Below, piece by piece: positions 1 to 8,923 of a stretch of 64,000 nt of DNA. Position numbers and translations under genes: made by a program. Every line of letters starts with the position of its first letter. Position 1 is the stretch's first letter. Origin of the DNA: Kitasatospora fiedleri (GTDB lineage Bacteria > Actinomycetota > Actinomycetes > Streptomycetales > Streptomycetaceae). The notes beneath the pieces were generated by a model. The model worked only from the letters and a program-made list of their open reading frames with translations. It was not told the origin of the DNA and ran no database searches. The DNA is taken from NCBI RefSeq assembly GCF_948472415.1, contig NZ_OX419519.1:6353001-6417000 (forward strand). The letters are read 5' to 3'.

Positions 1-68
1 CCCTGTCGCGCGTTGTGCCGGGGTTTGCCGGGGGGTCGCCGGGCGTGGACGAACCGCCCGGGGAGGGC

Positions 69-74
69 TATCGT
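69..74 (+). promoter_or_regulatory. candidate -10 hexamer, leaderless start
   Basis: TATCGT fits the TAnnnT pattern and ends 8 nt before the GTG start at 83, with no Shine-Dalgarno sequence between. This suggests a leaderless or near-leaderless transcript. No convincing -35 is seen. Confidence 0.3.
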
Positions 75-82
75 CGCCGGTC

Positions 83-895
83 GTGACCTTTTCCATCGTG
101 GCCCGGCAGGGCAGTGCGCTCGGTGTGGCAGTGGCGAGCAAGTTCCTCTCGGTGGGGGCGTTGGTGCCCGCGGCCGAGGCGGGGGTCGGGGCGTTGGCGA
201 CGCAGGCGTGGGCCAATCTGGCGTACCGGCCGCAGGGGATGGCGATGCTGCGCAGCGGGGCCTCGCCGGCGGAGGCGGTGGCGGCGCTGCTGGCGGCCGA
301 CGAGCGGCGCGCGCACCGGCAGTTGGGCGTGGTCGGGGCGGACGGGCGGGCGGAGACGTACACGGGGGAGGAGTGCCTGCCCTGGGCGGGGGGCCTGGCC
401 GGGGACGGGTACGCGGTGCAGGGGAACATCCTGACCGGGCCCGAGGTGGTGCGGGAGATGCGGTCGGCCTGGCTGGCCTCCGCCGAACTGCCGTTCGCCG
501 GACGGCTGGTGGCCGCCCTCGCGGCCGGGGACGCGGCGGGCGGGGACGCCCGCGGGCGGCAGGGCGCCGCGCTGTACGTGGTGGACCCGGGGAAGGGCGT
601 CGGCGGGTGGGGCGACCTCGCGTACGACCTGCGGGTGGACGACCACCCGGACCCGGTGGGCGAGTTGGGGCGTCTGCTGGCCGTCCACGAGGTGCTGCAC
701 GGGGTGTCCGACCCGGCCGAGCTGCTCCCGCTGGAGGGTGAACTGGCCGAGGAGGTGCGGCGGTTGCTGGGCGGGCTCGGGTACGACTCGCTGGACCGCT
801 GGGCCGGGGTGGAGAACCTGGAGGGCCGCCTCGCCGAGGGCCGGATAGACCCGCTGGTGCTCGACCACCTGCGGGCGGCCTCCGGGGTGCGGTGA
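83..895 (+). CDS. DUF1028 family protein with C-terminal putative peptidoglycan-binding module
   Basis: The 270-residue protein starts MTFSIVAR and carries Gly/Ala-rich blocks (GVAVASKF, LATQAWAN, GDGYAVQGNIL) typical of DUF1028. Solved members of that family have an Ntn-hydrolase-like fold, but no reaction is established. Residues about 215-270 (EVRRLLGGLGY, WAGVENLEGR, IDPLVLDHL) resemble the small putative peptidoglycan-binding module often found at the C-terminus of the family. The GTG start is chosen because homologues begin exactly at M-T-F/Y-S-I-V. It converges on the PLP enzyme gene, with the two stop codons 8 nt apart. The cellular role is unknown. Confidence 0.85.
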   Translation: MTFSIVARQGSALGVAVASKFLSVGALVPAAEAGVGALATQAWANLAYRPQGMAMLRSGASPAEAVAALLAADERRAHRQLGVVGADGRAETYTGEECLPWAGGLAGDGYAVQGNILTGPEVVREMRSAWLASAELPFAGRLVAALAAGDAAGGDARGRQGAALYVVDPGKGVGGWGDLAYDLRVDDHPDPVGELGRLLAVHEVLHGVSDPAELLPLEGELAEEVRRLLGGLGYDSLDRWAGVENLEGRLAEGRIDPLVLDHLRAASGVR

Positions 896-903
896 CGGCC
901 CGC

Positions 904-2055
904 TCAGCGCAGCAGTGCCTTGGCCAGGTCGGCGATCAGGTCGTCCGGGTCCTCCAGGCCGACGGAGAGCCGCAGGACGGCCCCGGCGGGCTTGTGCGCG
1001 GCGGCCACCGGGCGGTGGGTGAGCGAGGCGGGGTGCTGGATCAGGGTGTCGACGCCGCCGAGCGAGACCGCGTGGGTGATCAGTTCGCAGCGCTCGGCGA
1101 TCGCCGCGGCGTGCGCCGAGCCGCCGACCGCCTCGAAGGCCAGGGTGCTTCCGCCGCCGCGGAGTTGGCGTCCGAGCAGCGGCGAGCCGGAGCGGCCGGG
1201 GTAGTGCACGGCGGCGACCTCGGGCTGTTCGGCCAGCCAGTCGGCGATCCGGGCGGCGGAGGCGGAGGCGGCGCGCACCCGCAGCGGCAGGGTCTGCAGG
1301 CCGCGGTGCAGCAGGTACCCGGCCAGCGGGTGCAGGACGGCGCCGGTGACGGCCCGGACCCGGCGCAGCCGCTCCGCCCACGCGGCGGTGCAGGCCACCG
1401 CCCCGGCCAGCACGTCGCCGTGGCCGCCGATCGACTTGGTCGCCGAGTGCAGCACCAGGGTGGCGCCGAACGCGGCGGGGTTCTGCAGGACCGGGGTGGC
1501 GAAGGTGTTGTCGACCAGCAGCGGGACGCCGCCGCAGCGCTCGGCGGTCACGGCCAGGTCGAGCAGGTCCAGGGTGGGGTTGCCGGGGGTCTCGACCAGG
1601 ACGAGCCCGGTGTCGGGGCGCAGCGCGGCGGCCAGCGTGTCGGGGGCGGCCCAGGTCACCTCGGTGCCGAGCAGGCCGGAGTCCAGCAGGTGGTCGGAGC
1701 CGCCGTACAGCGGGCGCAGCGCGACCACGTGCCGGCGGCCCTCCGCGGCGGCGGCGAGCAGGCAGGCGGAGAGCGCGGCCATGCCGGAGGAGAAGGCCAC
1801 CGCCTCGGCGCAGCCCTCCAGTTCGGCCAGCGCCTGTTCGAAGCGGGCGACGGTGGGGTTCCACAGCCGCTGGTAGACCAGGCCGCCCTCGGCGGGCGGG
1901 CGTCCGCCGGTGGCCAGCGCCTGGTAGGCGTCGCCGCCGGTGGTGAGGTCCGGTACGGGGTAGGTGGTGGACAGGTCGAGCGGGGGGACGTGCGTGCCGA
2001 GTCCGGCGAGGTCGTCGCGGCCGGCGTGCACGGCTCGGGTGTCGAGTCGGCTCAT
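904..2055 (-). CDS. PLP-dependent cystathionine gamma-lyase/gamma-synthase family enzyme
   Basis: This 383-residue enzyme belongs to the Cys/Met-metabolism PLP family, which acts on cystathionine, homocysteine or methionine in the cytoplasm. Visible features are the N-terminal LDTRAVHAG, the PLP-phosphate region FSSGMAAL, the cofactor-contacting VDNTFATP, and the Schiff-base lysine in HSATKSIGGHGD. The C-terminal SLGGVDTLIQHPASLTH is the usual substrate-binding loop. I start at the ATG beginning MSRLDTRAVHAG, where family members start; the open frame extends further upstream without homology. An Lrp regulator is transcribed divergently, so control by amino-acid levels is likely. Sequence alone does not separate cystathionine gamma-synthase, cystathionine gamma-lyase and methionine gamma-lyase. 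Confidence 0.88.
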   Translation of the reverse strand: MSRLDTRAVHAGRDDLAGLGTHVPPLDLSTTYPVPDLTTGGDAYQALATGGRPPAEGGLVYQRLWNPTVARFEQALAELEGCAEAVAFSSGMAALSACLLAAAAEGRRHVVALRPLYGGSDHLLDSGLLGTEVTWAAPDTLAAALRPDTGLVLVETPGNPTLDLLDLAVTAERCGGVPLLVDNTFATPVLQNPAAFGATLVLHSATKSIGGHGDVLAGAVACTAAWAERLRRVRAVTGAVLHPLAGYLLHRGLQTLPLRVRAASASAARIADWLAEQPEVAAVHYPGRSGSPLLGRQLRGGGSTLAFEAVGGSAHAAAIAERCELITHAVSLGGVDTLIQHPASLTHRPVAAAHKPAGAVLRLSVGLEDPDDLIADLAKALLR

Positions 2056-2136
2056 GGCGCTCGATGGTGAACGGGTGGGCGTCGAATGGCCAGAGTGACG
2101 GCAGATGATTCGGCGGGGACGGCGGCACCCTTGCGG

Positions 2137-2177
2137 ATGTTCGGCGCGGGCCGCCACGCTGGTGGCGTGCCGAACAT
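2137..2177. promoter_or_regulatory. nested inverted repeat between PLP lyase and Lrp gene
   Basis: ATGTTCGGC at 2137-2145 is the perfect inverse of GCCGAACAT at 2169-2177. A second dyad, CGCCAC (2152-2157) with GTGGCG (2162-2167), lies between them. The structure covers the probable start codon of the Lrp gene. It could be the Lrp operator or a translation-blocking hairpin. Confidence 0.45.
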
Positions 2178-2649
2178 TCCACGGGCCCGCGCGGCGGAGC
2201 TCGACGAGGTCGACCGCGCGATCGTGCGGGCGCTGCTGGCCGACGCCCGCACGCCCAACAACGCGCTGGCCGAGCAGGTCGGGGTGGCCCCGTCCACCTG
2301 CCTGGCGCGGGTGCGGGCGCTGCGCGGGCGCGGGGTGATCGCCGGGTACCACGCGGAGGTGGACCTGCCGGCGGTCGGGCTGCCGCTCCAGGCGATGATC
2401 TCGGTGCGGCTGCGGGCGCACACCCGGGAGCAGAACGGCAGCTTCCGGGCCGCCGCGCCCGGGCTGCCGGGCGTGCTGGCGGTGTTCCACATGGCGGGCA
2501 GCGACGACTACCTGCTGCACGTGGCGGTGGCCGACCCGGAGGCGCTGCGCTGCTTCGTGGTCGACCACCTGACCACCCACCCGGCGGTCGCGCAGACCCG
2601 CACCAACCTGGTCTTCGAACGCATCCCCGGGGCCGGATCGCCGATCTGA
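2167..2649 (+). CDS. Lrp/AsnC family transcriptional regulator
   Basis: A 160-residue feast/famine regulator. The helix-turn-helix lies at about residues 11-60 (LDEVDRAIVRALLADARTPN, then VAPSTCLARVRALRGRGVI) and is followed by a RAM ligand-binding domain (SVRLRAH, VFHMAGSDDYLLHVAVAD, VAQTRTNLVFERIPG). The GTG at 2167 gives a normal family N-terminus; an in-frame ATG at 2137 is an alternative, and neither has a good ribosome site. It is divergent from the PLP amino-acid lyase, its probable target, with an inverted repeat overlapping the start. Lrp proteins commonly control a divergent neighbour in response to an amino acid; the effector here is unknown. Confidence 0.88.
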   Translation: MPNIPRARAAELDEVDRAIVRALLADARTPNNALAEQVGVAPSTCLARVRALRGRGVIAGYHAEVDLPAVGLPLQAMISVRLRAHTREQNGSFRAAAPGLPGVLAVFHMAGSDDYLLHVAVADPEALRCFVVDHLTTHPAVAQTRTNLVFERIPGAGSPI

Positions 2650-2959
2650 CGACCCGTCACCCCGCCTGCGGCCGCATCCGTCCGGCACCCGCGGGTGCGG
2701 CGTTGCCCCCCGGCGGACCGGGGCCGAGCGGTTCCGGCAGGTCGGCGGACCCGATCCCCGGGATGCGCGGGGTGGTGGCGAGTTGTGGCCACTGTCCAGC
2801 ATCCGCCGCCGCAGTCGGGCCCGTTCGGCCTTACCGTACTGAGTATCGGTGATCTGTCCGGTTCGCTCGGACGGGGCAGGGCTGCCGAGCCCCGACGCGG
2901 CCGGACGACGGCGCCCTTCCGCTCCCACCCCGGTCGCCCCCGTTGCGAAGGGACCGACC

Positions 2960-3397
2960 ATGGCCGTCGCGGACCCACCCCAGAGCGTGCGCTACTGCCT
3001 GAGCCTGGCGACCGTGCCCGCGTCCGTACCCGAGGCGCGCCGGGGGGCGCGCGCCGAACTGGCCGCCCGCGGGATCGGCCCGGACGATCCGCTGACCGAC
3101 ACCGTGCTACTGGTGGTCAGCGAACTGGTCACCAACGCGGTCCGCCACGCCGCCCCGCGCTCGCCCCGCACCATGCTCCAACTCGACTTCGGCGCGGGCG
3201 AACTGGCGATCCGGGTGCACGACCGGCACCCGCACTGCCCGCAGCGCCCCGAAGTCCCGCACCAGGACGGCAGCGGCGGCTGGGGCCTGGGTCTGGTGCA
3301 CGAGCTGGCCGCGCTGGCCGGCGGGGTGACGGAGACCGTCGCCGATCCGGACGGTGGCGGCAAGACCATGGTGGTGCGCCTGCCGGTCGAGCCCTGA
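2960..3397 (+). CDS. anti-sigma-factor-type ATP-binding protein (HATPase, RsbW-like)
   Basis: This 145-residue protein is a stand-alone GHKL ATPase domain of the type abundant in Streptomyces. The N box is VSELVTNAVRHA, the ADP-binding region is VHDRHP, and the G boxes are GGWGLGLVHELA and GGGKTMVVRLP. Such proteins bind sigma factors or phosphorylate anti-anti-sigma partners; the partner is not evident here. The ATG at 2960 follows a GCGAAGGG ribosome site. No sigma or anti-anti-sigma gene is adjacent. The 309-nt gap upstream (2650-2959) holds no gene that I can support. It contains the imperfect dyad ACCGTACTGAGTATCGGT near 2834-2851, a possible operator or promoter element. Confidence 0.85.
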   Translation: MAVADPPQSVRYCLSLATVPASVPEARRGARAELAARGIGPDDPLTDTVLLVVSELVTNAVRHAAPRSPRTMLQLDFGAGELAIRVHDRHPHCPQRPEVPHQDGSGGWGLGLVHELAALAGGVTETVADPDGGGKTMVVRLPVEP

Positions 3398-3564
3398 GCG
3401 CGCCGGGGGCGGGCGGGCGCCGAGCCGGGCAGGTACGGGCGCCGAGCCGGGCGGGCGCGCGGGGGAGAGGTCTGGCGCGGGGCCGGCGCCGCGTCCCGGC
3501 GGACGCCGGTTGGGAAGACGATCGTCGGACGACCCCGCGGCTCCACTCTGCTGCATGCCAACTG

Positions 3565-3587
3565 TTATTGCAAGTAAGTCGCAATAA
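3565..3587. promoter_or_regulatory. AT-rich palindrome resembling a Nur box
   Basis: TTATTGC (3565-3571) and GCAATAA (3581-3587) are perfect inverted arms in a very GC-rich setting. The core TTGCAA-GTAAG-TCGCAA (3568-3584) matches, with one mismatch, the published Streptomyces Nur box pattern tTGCaa-N5-ttGCAA. It sits between two convergent genes, so its target is unclear. The same bases encode the end of a 10-codon open frame. Confidence 0.35.
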
Positions 3588-3591
3588 GCCG

Positions 3592-3611
3592 GAGCGCCGG
3601 ACCCGGCGCTC
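3592..3611. terminator. hairpin between convergent genes
   Basis: GAGCGCCGG (3592-3600) and CCGGCGCTC (3603-3611) are perfect inverse copies with a tiny loop. The right arm overlaps the stop codon of the lactate monooxygenase gene. It probably terminates transcription from either side. Confidence 0.5.
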
Positions 3612-4773
3612 AGCAGCGCCGCAGCGCGCCCGGCGCGCGCAGACTCTCCAGCGACGGGTAGCCGTCCACCGCCATCAGCAGGTCCGCCTCCGCCAGCAGC
3701 GAGCGCAGCACGTGCACCGCGCCCGCCTCCCCGCCCAGCGCCAGCCCGTACACGTACGGCCGCCCCACGCCCACCGCCGTCGCGCCCAGCGCCAGCGCCT
3801 TGACCACGTCCGCGCCGCTGCGCACGCCCGAGTCGAACAGCACCGGCCGGCCGTCCGCCGCCTCGACCACCTCGGCCAGCGACTCCAGCGCGGGCAGCCC
3901 GCCGTTCGCCTGCCGGCCCCCGTGGTTCGAGCAGTAGACCCCGTCCACGCCCGCGTCCACGGCCCGGCGCACGTCCTCCGGGTGGCACAGGCCCTTCAGC
4001 ACGAGCGGCAGCCCGGTCAGCGAACGCAGCCACGGCAGGTCGTCCCAGGTCAGCGGGTTGCCGAAGACCTGCACCCAGTCCATCACCGCGCCCCGCGGGT
4101 CCCCGTCCGGGTCCTGGAGCCGGGCCCGGAACACCGGGTCCGAGGTGTAGTTCGCCAGGCAGTGCCCGCGCAGCTGCGGGAAGCTCCCGCTGCCCAGGTC
4201 GCGCGGCCGCCAGCCGGTCACCCAGGTGTCCAGGGTGACCACCAGCGCCTTGAACCCGGCCGCCTCCGCCCGGTGCACCAGCGACTCGGCCAGCGCCCGG
4301 TCGGTCGGCGTGTACAGCTGGAAGAAGCCCGGGGTGTCGCCCAGCTCCGCCGCCACCGCCTCCATCGGGTCCACCGAGAGCGTCGAGGCCACCATCGGCA
4401 CCCCCGTGCGGGCCGCCGCCCGGGCCGTCGCCACGTCCCCGTGCCCGTCCGGCGCGCACAGCCCCACCACCCCCACCGGCGCCAGGAACAGCGGCGAGGC
4501 CAGCTCCAGCCCGAACAGGTCCACCCGCAGGTCCCGCTCCTTGGCGCCCACCAGCATCCGCGGCACCAGCCCCCACCGCTCGAACGCCGCGGCGTTCGCC
4601 CGCTGGGTGTGCTCGTCGCCCGCCCCGCCCGCGACGTACGACCACAGCTCCGGCGCGAGCGCCGCCCGGGCCCGCTCGGACAGGCCCGCGTACGTCATCG
4701 GGTACGTCGGGGCGACGCCGAACAGCGCCTCGAAGTAGATCTCGTTCTGGTAGTCGCCGAACTGGGGGGCCAT
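3610..4773 (-). CDS. FMN-dependent alpha-hydroxy-acid oxidase, lactate 2-monooxygenase type
   Basis: At 387 residues it is close to the length of mycobacterial lactate 2-monooxygenase and shares its marker blocks: [48 protein letters not shown] and the active-site segment [20 protein letters not shown] with the catalytic His and substrate-binding Arg. FMN-phosphate residues lie in [21 protein letters not shown]. The family reaction is L-lactate plus oxygen to acetate and CO2; related oxidases act on other 2-hydroxy acids. The start is the ATG giving [13 protein letters not shown], since the upstream extension has no family match. A divergent AraC gene is its likely regulator. Confidence 0.85.
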   Translation of the reverse strand: MAPQFGDYQNEIYFEALFGVAPTYPMTYAGLSERARAALAPELWSYVAGGAGDEHTQRANAAAFERWGLVPRMLVGAKERDLRVDLFGLELASPLFLAPVGVVGLCAPDGHGDVATARAAARTGVPMVASTLSVDPMEAVAAELGDTPGFFQLYTPTDRALAESLVHRAEAAGFKALVVTLDTWVTGWRPRDLGSGSFPQLRGHCLANYTSDPVFRARLQDPDGDPRGAVMDWVQVFGNPLTWDDLPWLRSLTGLPLVLKGLCHPEDVRRAVDAGVDGVYCSNHGGRQANGGLPALESLAEVVEAADGRPVLFDSGVRSGADVVKALALGATAVGVGRPYVYGLALGGEAGAVHVLRSLLAEADLLMAVDGYPSLESLRAPGALRRC

Positions 4774-4931
4774 CCGCGCTCCTCGGGGTGGGTGGGGGGA
4801 GGCCCCACGTTCCACCGGCCGCCGGGCGGTGGTCAAGGGCCGCGCCACCGGGCCCCCGGCCCCGCGCCCGGCCCTTCCGCCCTCCCGGTGGAAGATCGAC
4901 CGGAGGTAGCCTGGCAGCGGATGTGGTGACC

Positions 4932-5852
4932 ATGCGAGCGAACCAACCCCAGACGTCCGGGACGGCGATCCCCGAGGTCCCGTTCACCGCGCCACCCGGC
5001 GGACCGGCCGGCGTCGAGGTCATGACGCTCGCCGACCTGCGCGCCCGCCGGGCCACCGCCACCGACGGGGACTTCCACCGCCCGCAGCGCCCCGCCTTCC
5101 ACCACCTGCTCACCCTGGAACGCGGCCGGCTGCGCCACACCGTCGACTTCACCGCGCACACCGTCGAACCCGGCAGCTGGCTCTGGGTCCGGCCCGGCCA
5201 GGTCCAGCAGTGGGGCGAACTCGGCGACGCGGACGGCACCCTGGTGCTCTTCGAACCAGGCTTCCCCGACCCGGCGACCGTCGCCGCCGCCCGGCTCGAC
5301 GACCCCTTCGCCGCCGCCGTCCTGCACACCGACGGCACCGACCGGGAGGCCCTGCTCCACGCGGTGCGCCACCTGCACCGCGAGTACGCCTCCGGCGCGG
5401 ACCTGCCCGCCGAGGTCCGCCACGCCCTGCTGCGCCACCTGCTGGCCGCGCTGCTGCTGCGGCTGGCCCACCCCGCCGTGCCGTGCGGCAGCGCCGCGAA
5501 CGAACCCGGCGAGACCTACCGGCGCTTCCGGCAGGCCGTCGAGCACCACTTCACCCGCACCCGCCGGGTCGAGGACTACGCGCGGCTGCTCGGCTACTCC
5601 CCGCGCACCCTCTCCCGGGCCACCCTGGCCGCCGCGGGCGTCGGCGCCAAGGAGTTCGTCGACCGCCGGGCCGTCTTGGAGGCCAAGCGCCTGCTCGCCC
5701 ACAGCGACAGCTCCGCCGCTCGGATCGCCGACCACCTGGGCTTCGCCGACGCCGCCAACTTCGCCAAGTTCTTCCACCAGCGCACCGGCACCACCCCCAC
5801 CGCCTTCCGCGCCGCCGTCCGCGGCAACGCGACCGGCGCTGACCGGCGCTGA
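4932..5852 (+). CDS. AraC family transcriptional regulator with cupin-type sensor domain
   Basis: The 306-residue protein has an N-terminal cupin-like half ([39 protein letters not shown]) and a C-terminal double helix-turn-helix (residues about 200-300: [20 protein letters not shown], then [20 protein letters not shown]). It is divergent from the lactate monooxygenase gene and probably controls it in response to a small hydroxy acid (inference). ATG at 4932 is used; GTG codons at 4923 and 4926 are in frame. A 10-bp duplication (GACCGGCGCT) occurs at the stop codon. The 172-nt gap to the kinase holds only a weak TAGGGT -10 candidate at 5942. Confidence 0.85.
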   Translation: MRANQPQTSGTAIPEVPFTAPPGGPAGVEVMTLADLRARRATATDGDFHRPQRPAFHHLLTLERGRLRHTVDFTAHTVEPGSWLWVRPGQVQQWGELGDADGTLVLFEPGFPDPATVAAARLDDPFAAAVLHTDGTDREALLHAVRHLHREYASGADLPAEVRHALLRHLLAALLLRLAHPAVPCGSAANEPGETYRRFRQAVEHHFTRTRRVEDYARLLGYSPRTLSRATLAAAGVGAKEFVDRRAVLEAKRLLAHSDSSAARIADHLGFADAANFAKFFHQRTGTTPTAFRAAVRGNATGADRR

Positions 5853-6024
5853 CCGGCCCCCGTGTCCGCGGTGCGTCACCGTCAGGTTCCGATCCGGTCT
5901 GGAAAAGGGCCGGGCGGTGTCGTCGGGAGGGGGCGGACCTCTAGGGTGCCCGGTGAAGGTCCTGTGATCGGTCGCGGGGGCTTCTCCTGACAGCAGCGCG
6001 GAACCAGCCTAGGAGCACGGAACG

Positions 6025-7749
6025 TTGGAGACTCTCGGGGCGGGCGATCCGCACACGGTCGGCCCGTACCGGCTGCTCGGGCGGCTGGGGGCCGGCGGCA
6101 TGGGCGAGGTGTTCCTCGGGCGGACGGCGGGCGGCCGGACGGTGGCGGTGAAGACGGTCCGCCAGGAGTTCGCCGGGGACCGGGAGTTCCGGCAGCGCTT
6201 CCGGCAGGAGGTGGCCGCGGCCCGGCGGGTCGGCGGCCGGTGGACCGCGCCGGTGCTGGACGCCGACACCGAGGGACCGCAGCCGTGGGTGGCCACCGGC
6301 TACGTCGCCGGGCCCTCGCTGTCGGACGCGGTGCGGCAGTTCGGGCCGCTGCCGCCGGTCACCGTGCGGGCGCTGGGCACCGGCCTGGCCGACGCCCTGG
6401 CGGCCGTGCACGAGCTGGGGCTGCTCCACCGGGACGTCAAGCCGTCGAACGTGCTGCTGGCGCTGGACGGGCCGCGGCTGATCGACTTCGGCATCTCCCG
6501 GGCGCTGGACGCGACCTCCGCCCTGACCAGGTCCGGCTACGTGGTCGGCTCGCCCGGGTTCATGTCGCCCGAGCAGGCCCGGGGCCGACCGTCCGGACCG
6601 GCCGGCGACGTGTTCGGGCTCGGCGCGGTGCTCGCCTTCGCCGCCACCGGGCGGGCCCCGTTCGGCGAGCAGGACAGCGCCGCCGGACTGCTCTACCGGA
6701 TCGTCCACGAGGAGCCGGAACTCGACGGCCTGGACGGCGAGTTGCTCGAACTGGTGCGCAACTGCCTGGACAAGGACCCGGAGCGCCGGCCGACCCCGGC
6801 CGCCATCCGGGAGCGGCTGGTCCGCAGCGCCGCGGGCCAGACCGGGCTCGGGGACCGGGGCTGGCTGCCCGGCGCGGTCTCCGAGGAGGTGGCGCGGATG
6901 GCCGTCGCCCTGCTCGACCTGGAGTCGCGGCCGCTGCCCCCGCCCACCGTCCTGGCCGCGCCGCCGACGCCCGCCGCGCCGCCGACCGCCCCGTACCAGG
7001 CGGCCACCGCCCCGTACCCGGCGTCCCCGGGCTTCGGCCCGCCCCCGCCGGGCTACCCGGCCGCCGCGTCCACCCCGCCCGGCCAGTACCCGTACCCCCA
7101 GCCGCACACGCCCGCGCCGTACCCCGCCCCGCAGCCGCCGGCCAAGCGCCGGGTGGCGCCGCTGGTCGCCACCGGTGTCGTCGCGGCGGTGCTGGCGGGC
7201 CTGGGCGTGTGGGCCGCGACGGGCGGGACGGGCGGGACGGACGACGTCGCGGACGGCCCGTCCGGCAGCCCGGCGGTCACCAGCAGCCGGAGCGCCCGGC
7301 CGACCGGGACGGTCACCCCGGCCGGGCACGACAGCAAGAAGGCCGAGCCCGCGCCCTCGCCCTCCCCGTCGGCGTCCCCCTCGCCCTCTCCCTCCGACGA
7401 CGGGGACGCCGTCGCGGACGCGTTCCTGGGCATCTTCGAGGGGCCGATCAGCGCGTCCGGGAACGGGCCGCGGCTCGTCATCCGGATCACCGTCCACCAG
7501 GGTGCGGTCGGTGACACGATCGCCTTCGTGGAGAGCGACGGCGGCCTGGGCACCAATCAGGTCGTGTGCACCAACGAGGCGGCCCTGGTCTCCGCGACCA
7601 AGACCCGCCTGGTGGCCCGCTCGCTGCCCGAGACGGTCAGCGCCGGCTGCACCCCGCTCGCCGGCGACGGCGTCCTCACCCCGAACAAGGACGGCTCGCT
7701 GCACTTCGTCCAGCAGGGCTTCACCGGGGACCTGGCGCGCCACTCCTGA
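6025..7749 (+). CDS. membrane-anchored Ser/Thr protein kinase with extracellular domain
   Basis: A 574-residue Hanks-type kinase. The P-loop LGAGGMGEVFLG and lysine VAVKTV are followed by the catalytic loop HRDVKPSN (about 134-141), the metal-binding DFGIS and the activation end SPEQARG. A Pro/Ala/Tyr-rich juxtamembrane stretch leads to one membrane helix (about 376-397), then a Ser/Pro-rich linker and a C-terminal extracytoplasmic beta-rich domain (about 465-574) with two cysteines. It has no PASTA repeats. The TTG start is supported by AGGAG nine nt upstream and by GPYRLLGRLG falling at the expected distance. The signal is probably extracellular; substrates are unknown. Confidence 0.88.
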   Translation: METLGAGDPHTVGPYRLLGRLGAGGMGEVFLGRTAGGRTVAVKTVRQEFAGDREFRQRFRQEVAAARRVGGRWTAPVLDADTEGPQPWVATGYVAGPSLSDAVRQFGPLPPVTVRALGTGLADALAAVHELGLLHRDVKPSNVLLALDGPRLIDFGISRALDATSALTRSGYVVGSPGFMSPEQARGRPSGPAGDVFGLGAVLAFAATGRAPFGEQDSAAGLLYRIVHEEPELDGLDGELLELVRNCLDKDPERRPTPAAIRERLVRSAAGQTGLGDRGWLPGAVSEEVARMAVALLDLESRPLPPPTVLAAPPTPAAPPTAPYQAATAPYPASPGFGPPPPGYPAAASTPPGQYPYPQPHTPAPYPAPQPPAKRRVAPLVATGVVAAVLAGLGVWAATGGTGGTDDVADGPSGSPAVTSSRSARPTGTVTPAGHDSKKAEPAPSPSPSASPSPSPSDDGDAVADAFLGIFEGPISASGNGPRLVIRITVHQGAVGDTIAFVESDGGLGTNQVVCTNEAALVSATKTRLVARSLPETVSAGCTPLAGDGVLTPNKDGSLHFVQQGFTGDLARHS

Positions 7750-7773
7750 CACCGGCGCACCGTGGCGCCGCGG

Positions 7774-8721
7774 TCACCCGCGCCGGGTGAACGCGGCGCG
7801 GTAGGCGGTCGGGGTGAGGCCGGTGCGGCGGGCCAGGTGGTGGCGCAGCGAGTCGGCGGTGGCCAGGCCGCTGAGCTCGGCGACCCGCGGGACGGGCAGG
7901 TCGGTGGTCTCCAGCAGCTCCCGGGCGCGGTCGACCCGCTGGTGCAGGAGCCACTGGAGCGGCGTCAGGCCGGTCTCGGCCTCGAAGCGGCGGGTCAGGG
8001 TCCGGACGCTGACCTTCGCGTGCGCCGCGAGGGCGGGGCGGCCGAGCGGCTCGTGCAGGCGTTCCAGCGCCCAGGCGCGGGTCGGGGCGAGCGAGGCGCC
8101 GGCCCGGTCCGGCGGCAGCGGCGACCGGATGAACTGGGCCTGCCCGCCCGGCCGGACGGGTGCGGCGACGATCAGCCGGGCGGCGGCGTTCGCGGCGGCG
8201 GTGCCGTGGTCCAGCCGGATCAGGTGCAGGCACAGGTCGATGCCGGCGGACAGCCCGGCCGAGGTCAGCACGGTGCCGTCCTCGACGAACAGCACGTCCG
8301 GGCGGAGCGTCACCGCCGGGTAGCGGCGGGCGAACTCCGCCGACCGGGCCCAGAAGGTGGTGGCGGTGCGGCCGTCCAGCAGCCCGGCCTCGGCGAGGAC
8401 GAACGCGCCGGTGCAGATCGAGGCGATCCGCGCGCCGTTCGCGTGCGCCCGGCGCAGTGCGGCCAGCACCGCGGGGTCGACGTCGTCGCGGGCGCCCGTG
8501 CCGGTGACCAGCACGGTGTCGGCGTCGTCGACGGCCTCCAGCCCGTGCGGGACGGCCACCTGCAGGCTGCCGCCGGAGGCGACCGGCCCCGGCGCGCTGC
8601 CGCAGACCCGCACCCGGTAGGCGCGGTGGCCGTCGACCCGGGCCTCGCCGAGGACCAGGTCGGGGATCGACAGGTCGAAGGCGGTGACGGGCGGGACGGC
8701 GATGACGGCGACGCGGTGCAT
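7774..8721 (-). CDS. GlxA family transcriptional regulator (DJ-1/PfpI plus AraC HTH)
   Basis: The 315-residue protein couples a DJ-1/PfpI-like amidotransferase fold at residues 1-180, including the nucleophile-elbow-like SICTGAFVLAEAGLLDGR, to an AraC helix-turn-helix at the C-terminus (VSVRTLTRRFEAETGLTPLQWL, then VPRVAELSGLATADSLRHHL). Such regulators sense small metabolites. The ATG giving MHRVAVIAVP is used because DJ-1 domains begin there; the upstream open frame is unrelated. It is divergent from the NAD-binding epimerase-like gene, which it may control. It converges on the kinase gene across a 24-nt gap. Confidence 0.85.
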   Translation of the reverse strand: MHRVAVIAVPPVTAFDLSIPDLVLGEARVDGHRAYRVRVCGSAPGPVASGGSLQVAVPHGLEAVDDADTVLVTGTGARDDVDPAVLAALRRAHANGARIASICTGAFVLAEAGLLDGRTATTFWARSAEFARRYPAVTLRPDVLFVEDGTVLTSAGLSAGIDLCLHLIRLDHGTAAANAAARLIVAAPVRPGGQAQFIRSPLPPDRAGASLAPTRAWALERLHEPLGRPALAAHAKVSVRTLTRRFEAETGLTPLQWLLHQRVDRARELLETTDLPVPRVAELSGLATADSLRHHLARRTGLTPTAYRAAFTRRG

Positions 8722-8923
8722 GACCCGGACCTCCGGAGGCGCTGGTGTGCGGGCCGCCAGGCTACGGGCCGCCGGGAGCGGCCCCGGGCGGGGGAGCGGC
8801 GGGTGGCCCGAACTTCCGCACGGACGGCATCCGGGCCACTGCCCGGCGCCCGGCCCGGGGAGCAGGCTGGCGGGACCGGGGCGCGCAAGGCCCCGGCGTT
8901 CCCGGAGCGAGAGAAGAGCACGC

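Noticed and set aside
3555-3587. 10-codon ATG frame MPTVIASKSQ in the convergent gap
   Set aside because: It has no ribosome site or promoter I can defend; recorded only as an overlap with the Nur-like palindrome.
3107-5338. Long minus-strand frame and a plus-strand frame (2695-4929) over the ATPase and lactate monooxygenase genes
   Set aside because: They are shadows of the two real genes, with low-complexity Arg/Gly/Pro composition and no recognisable domains.
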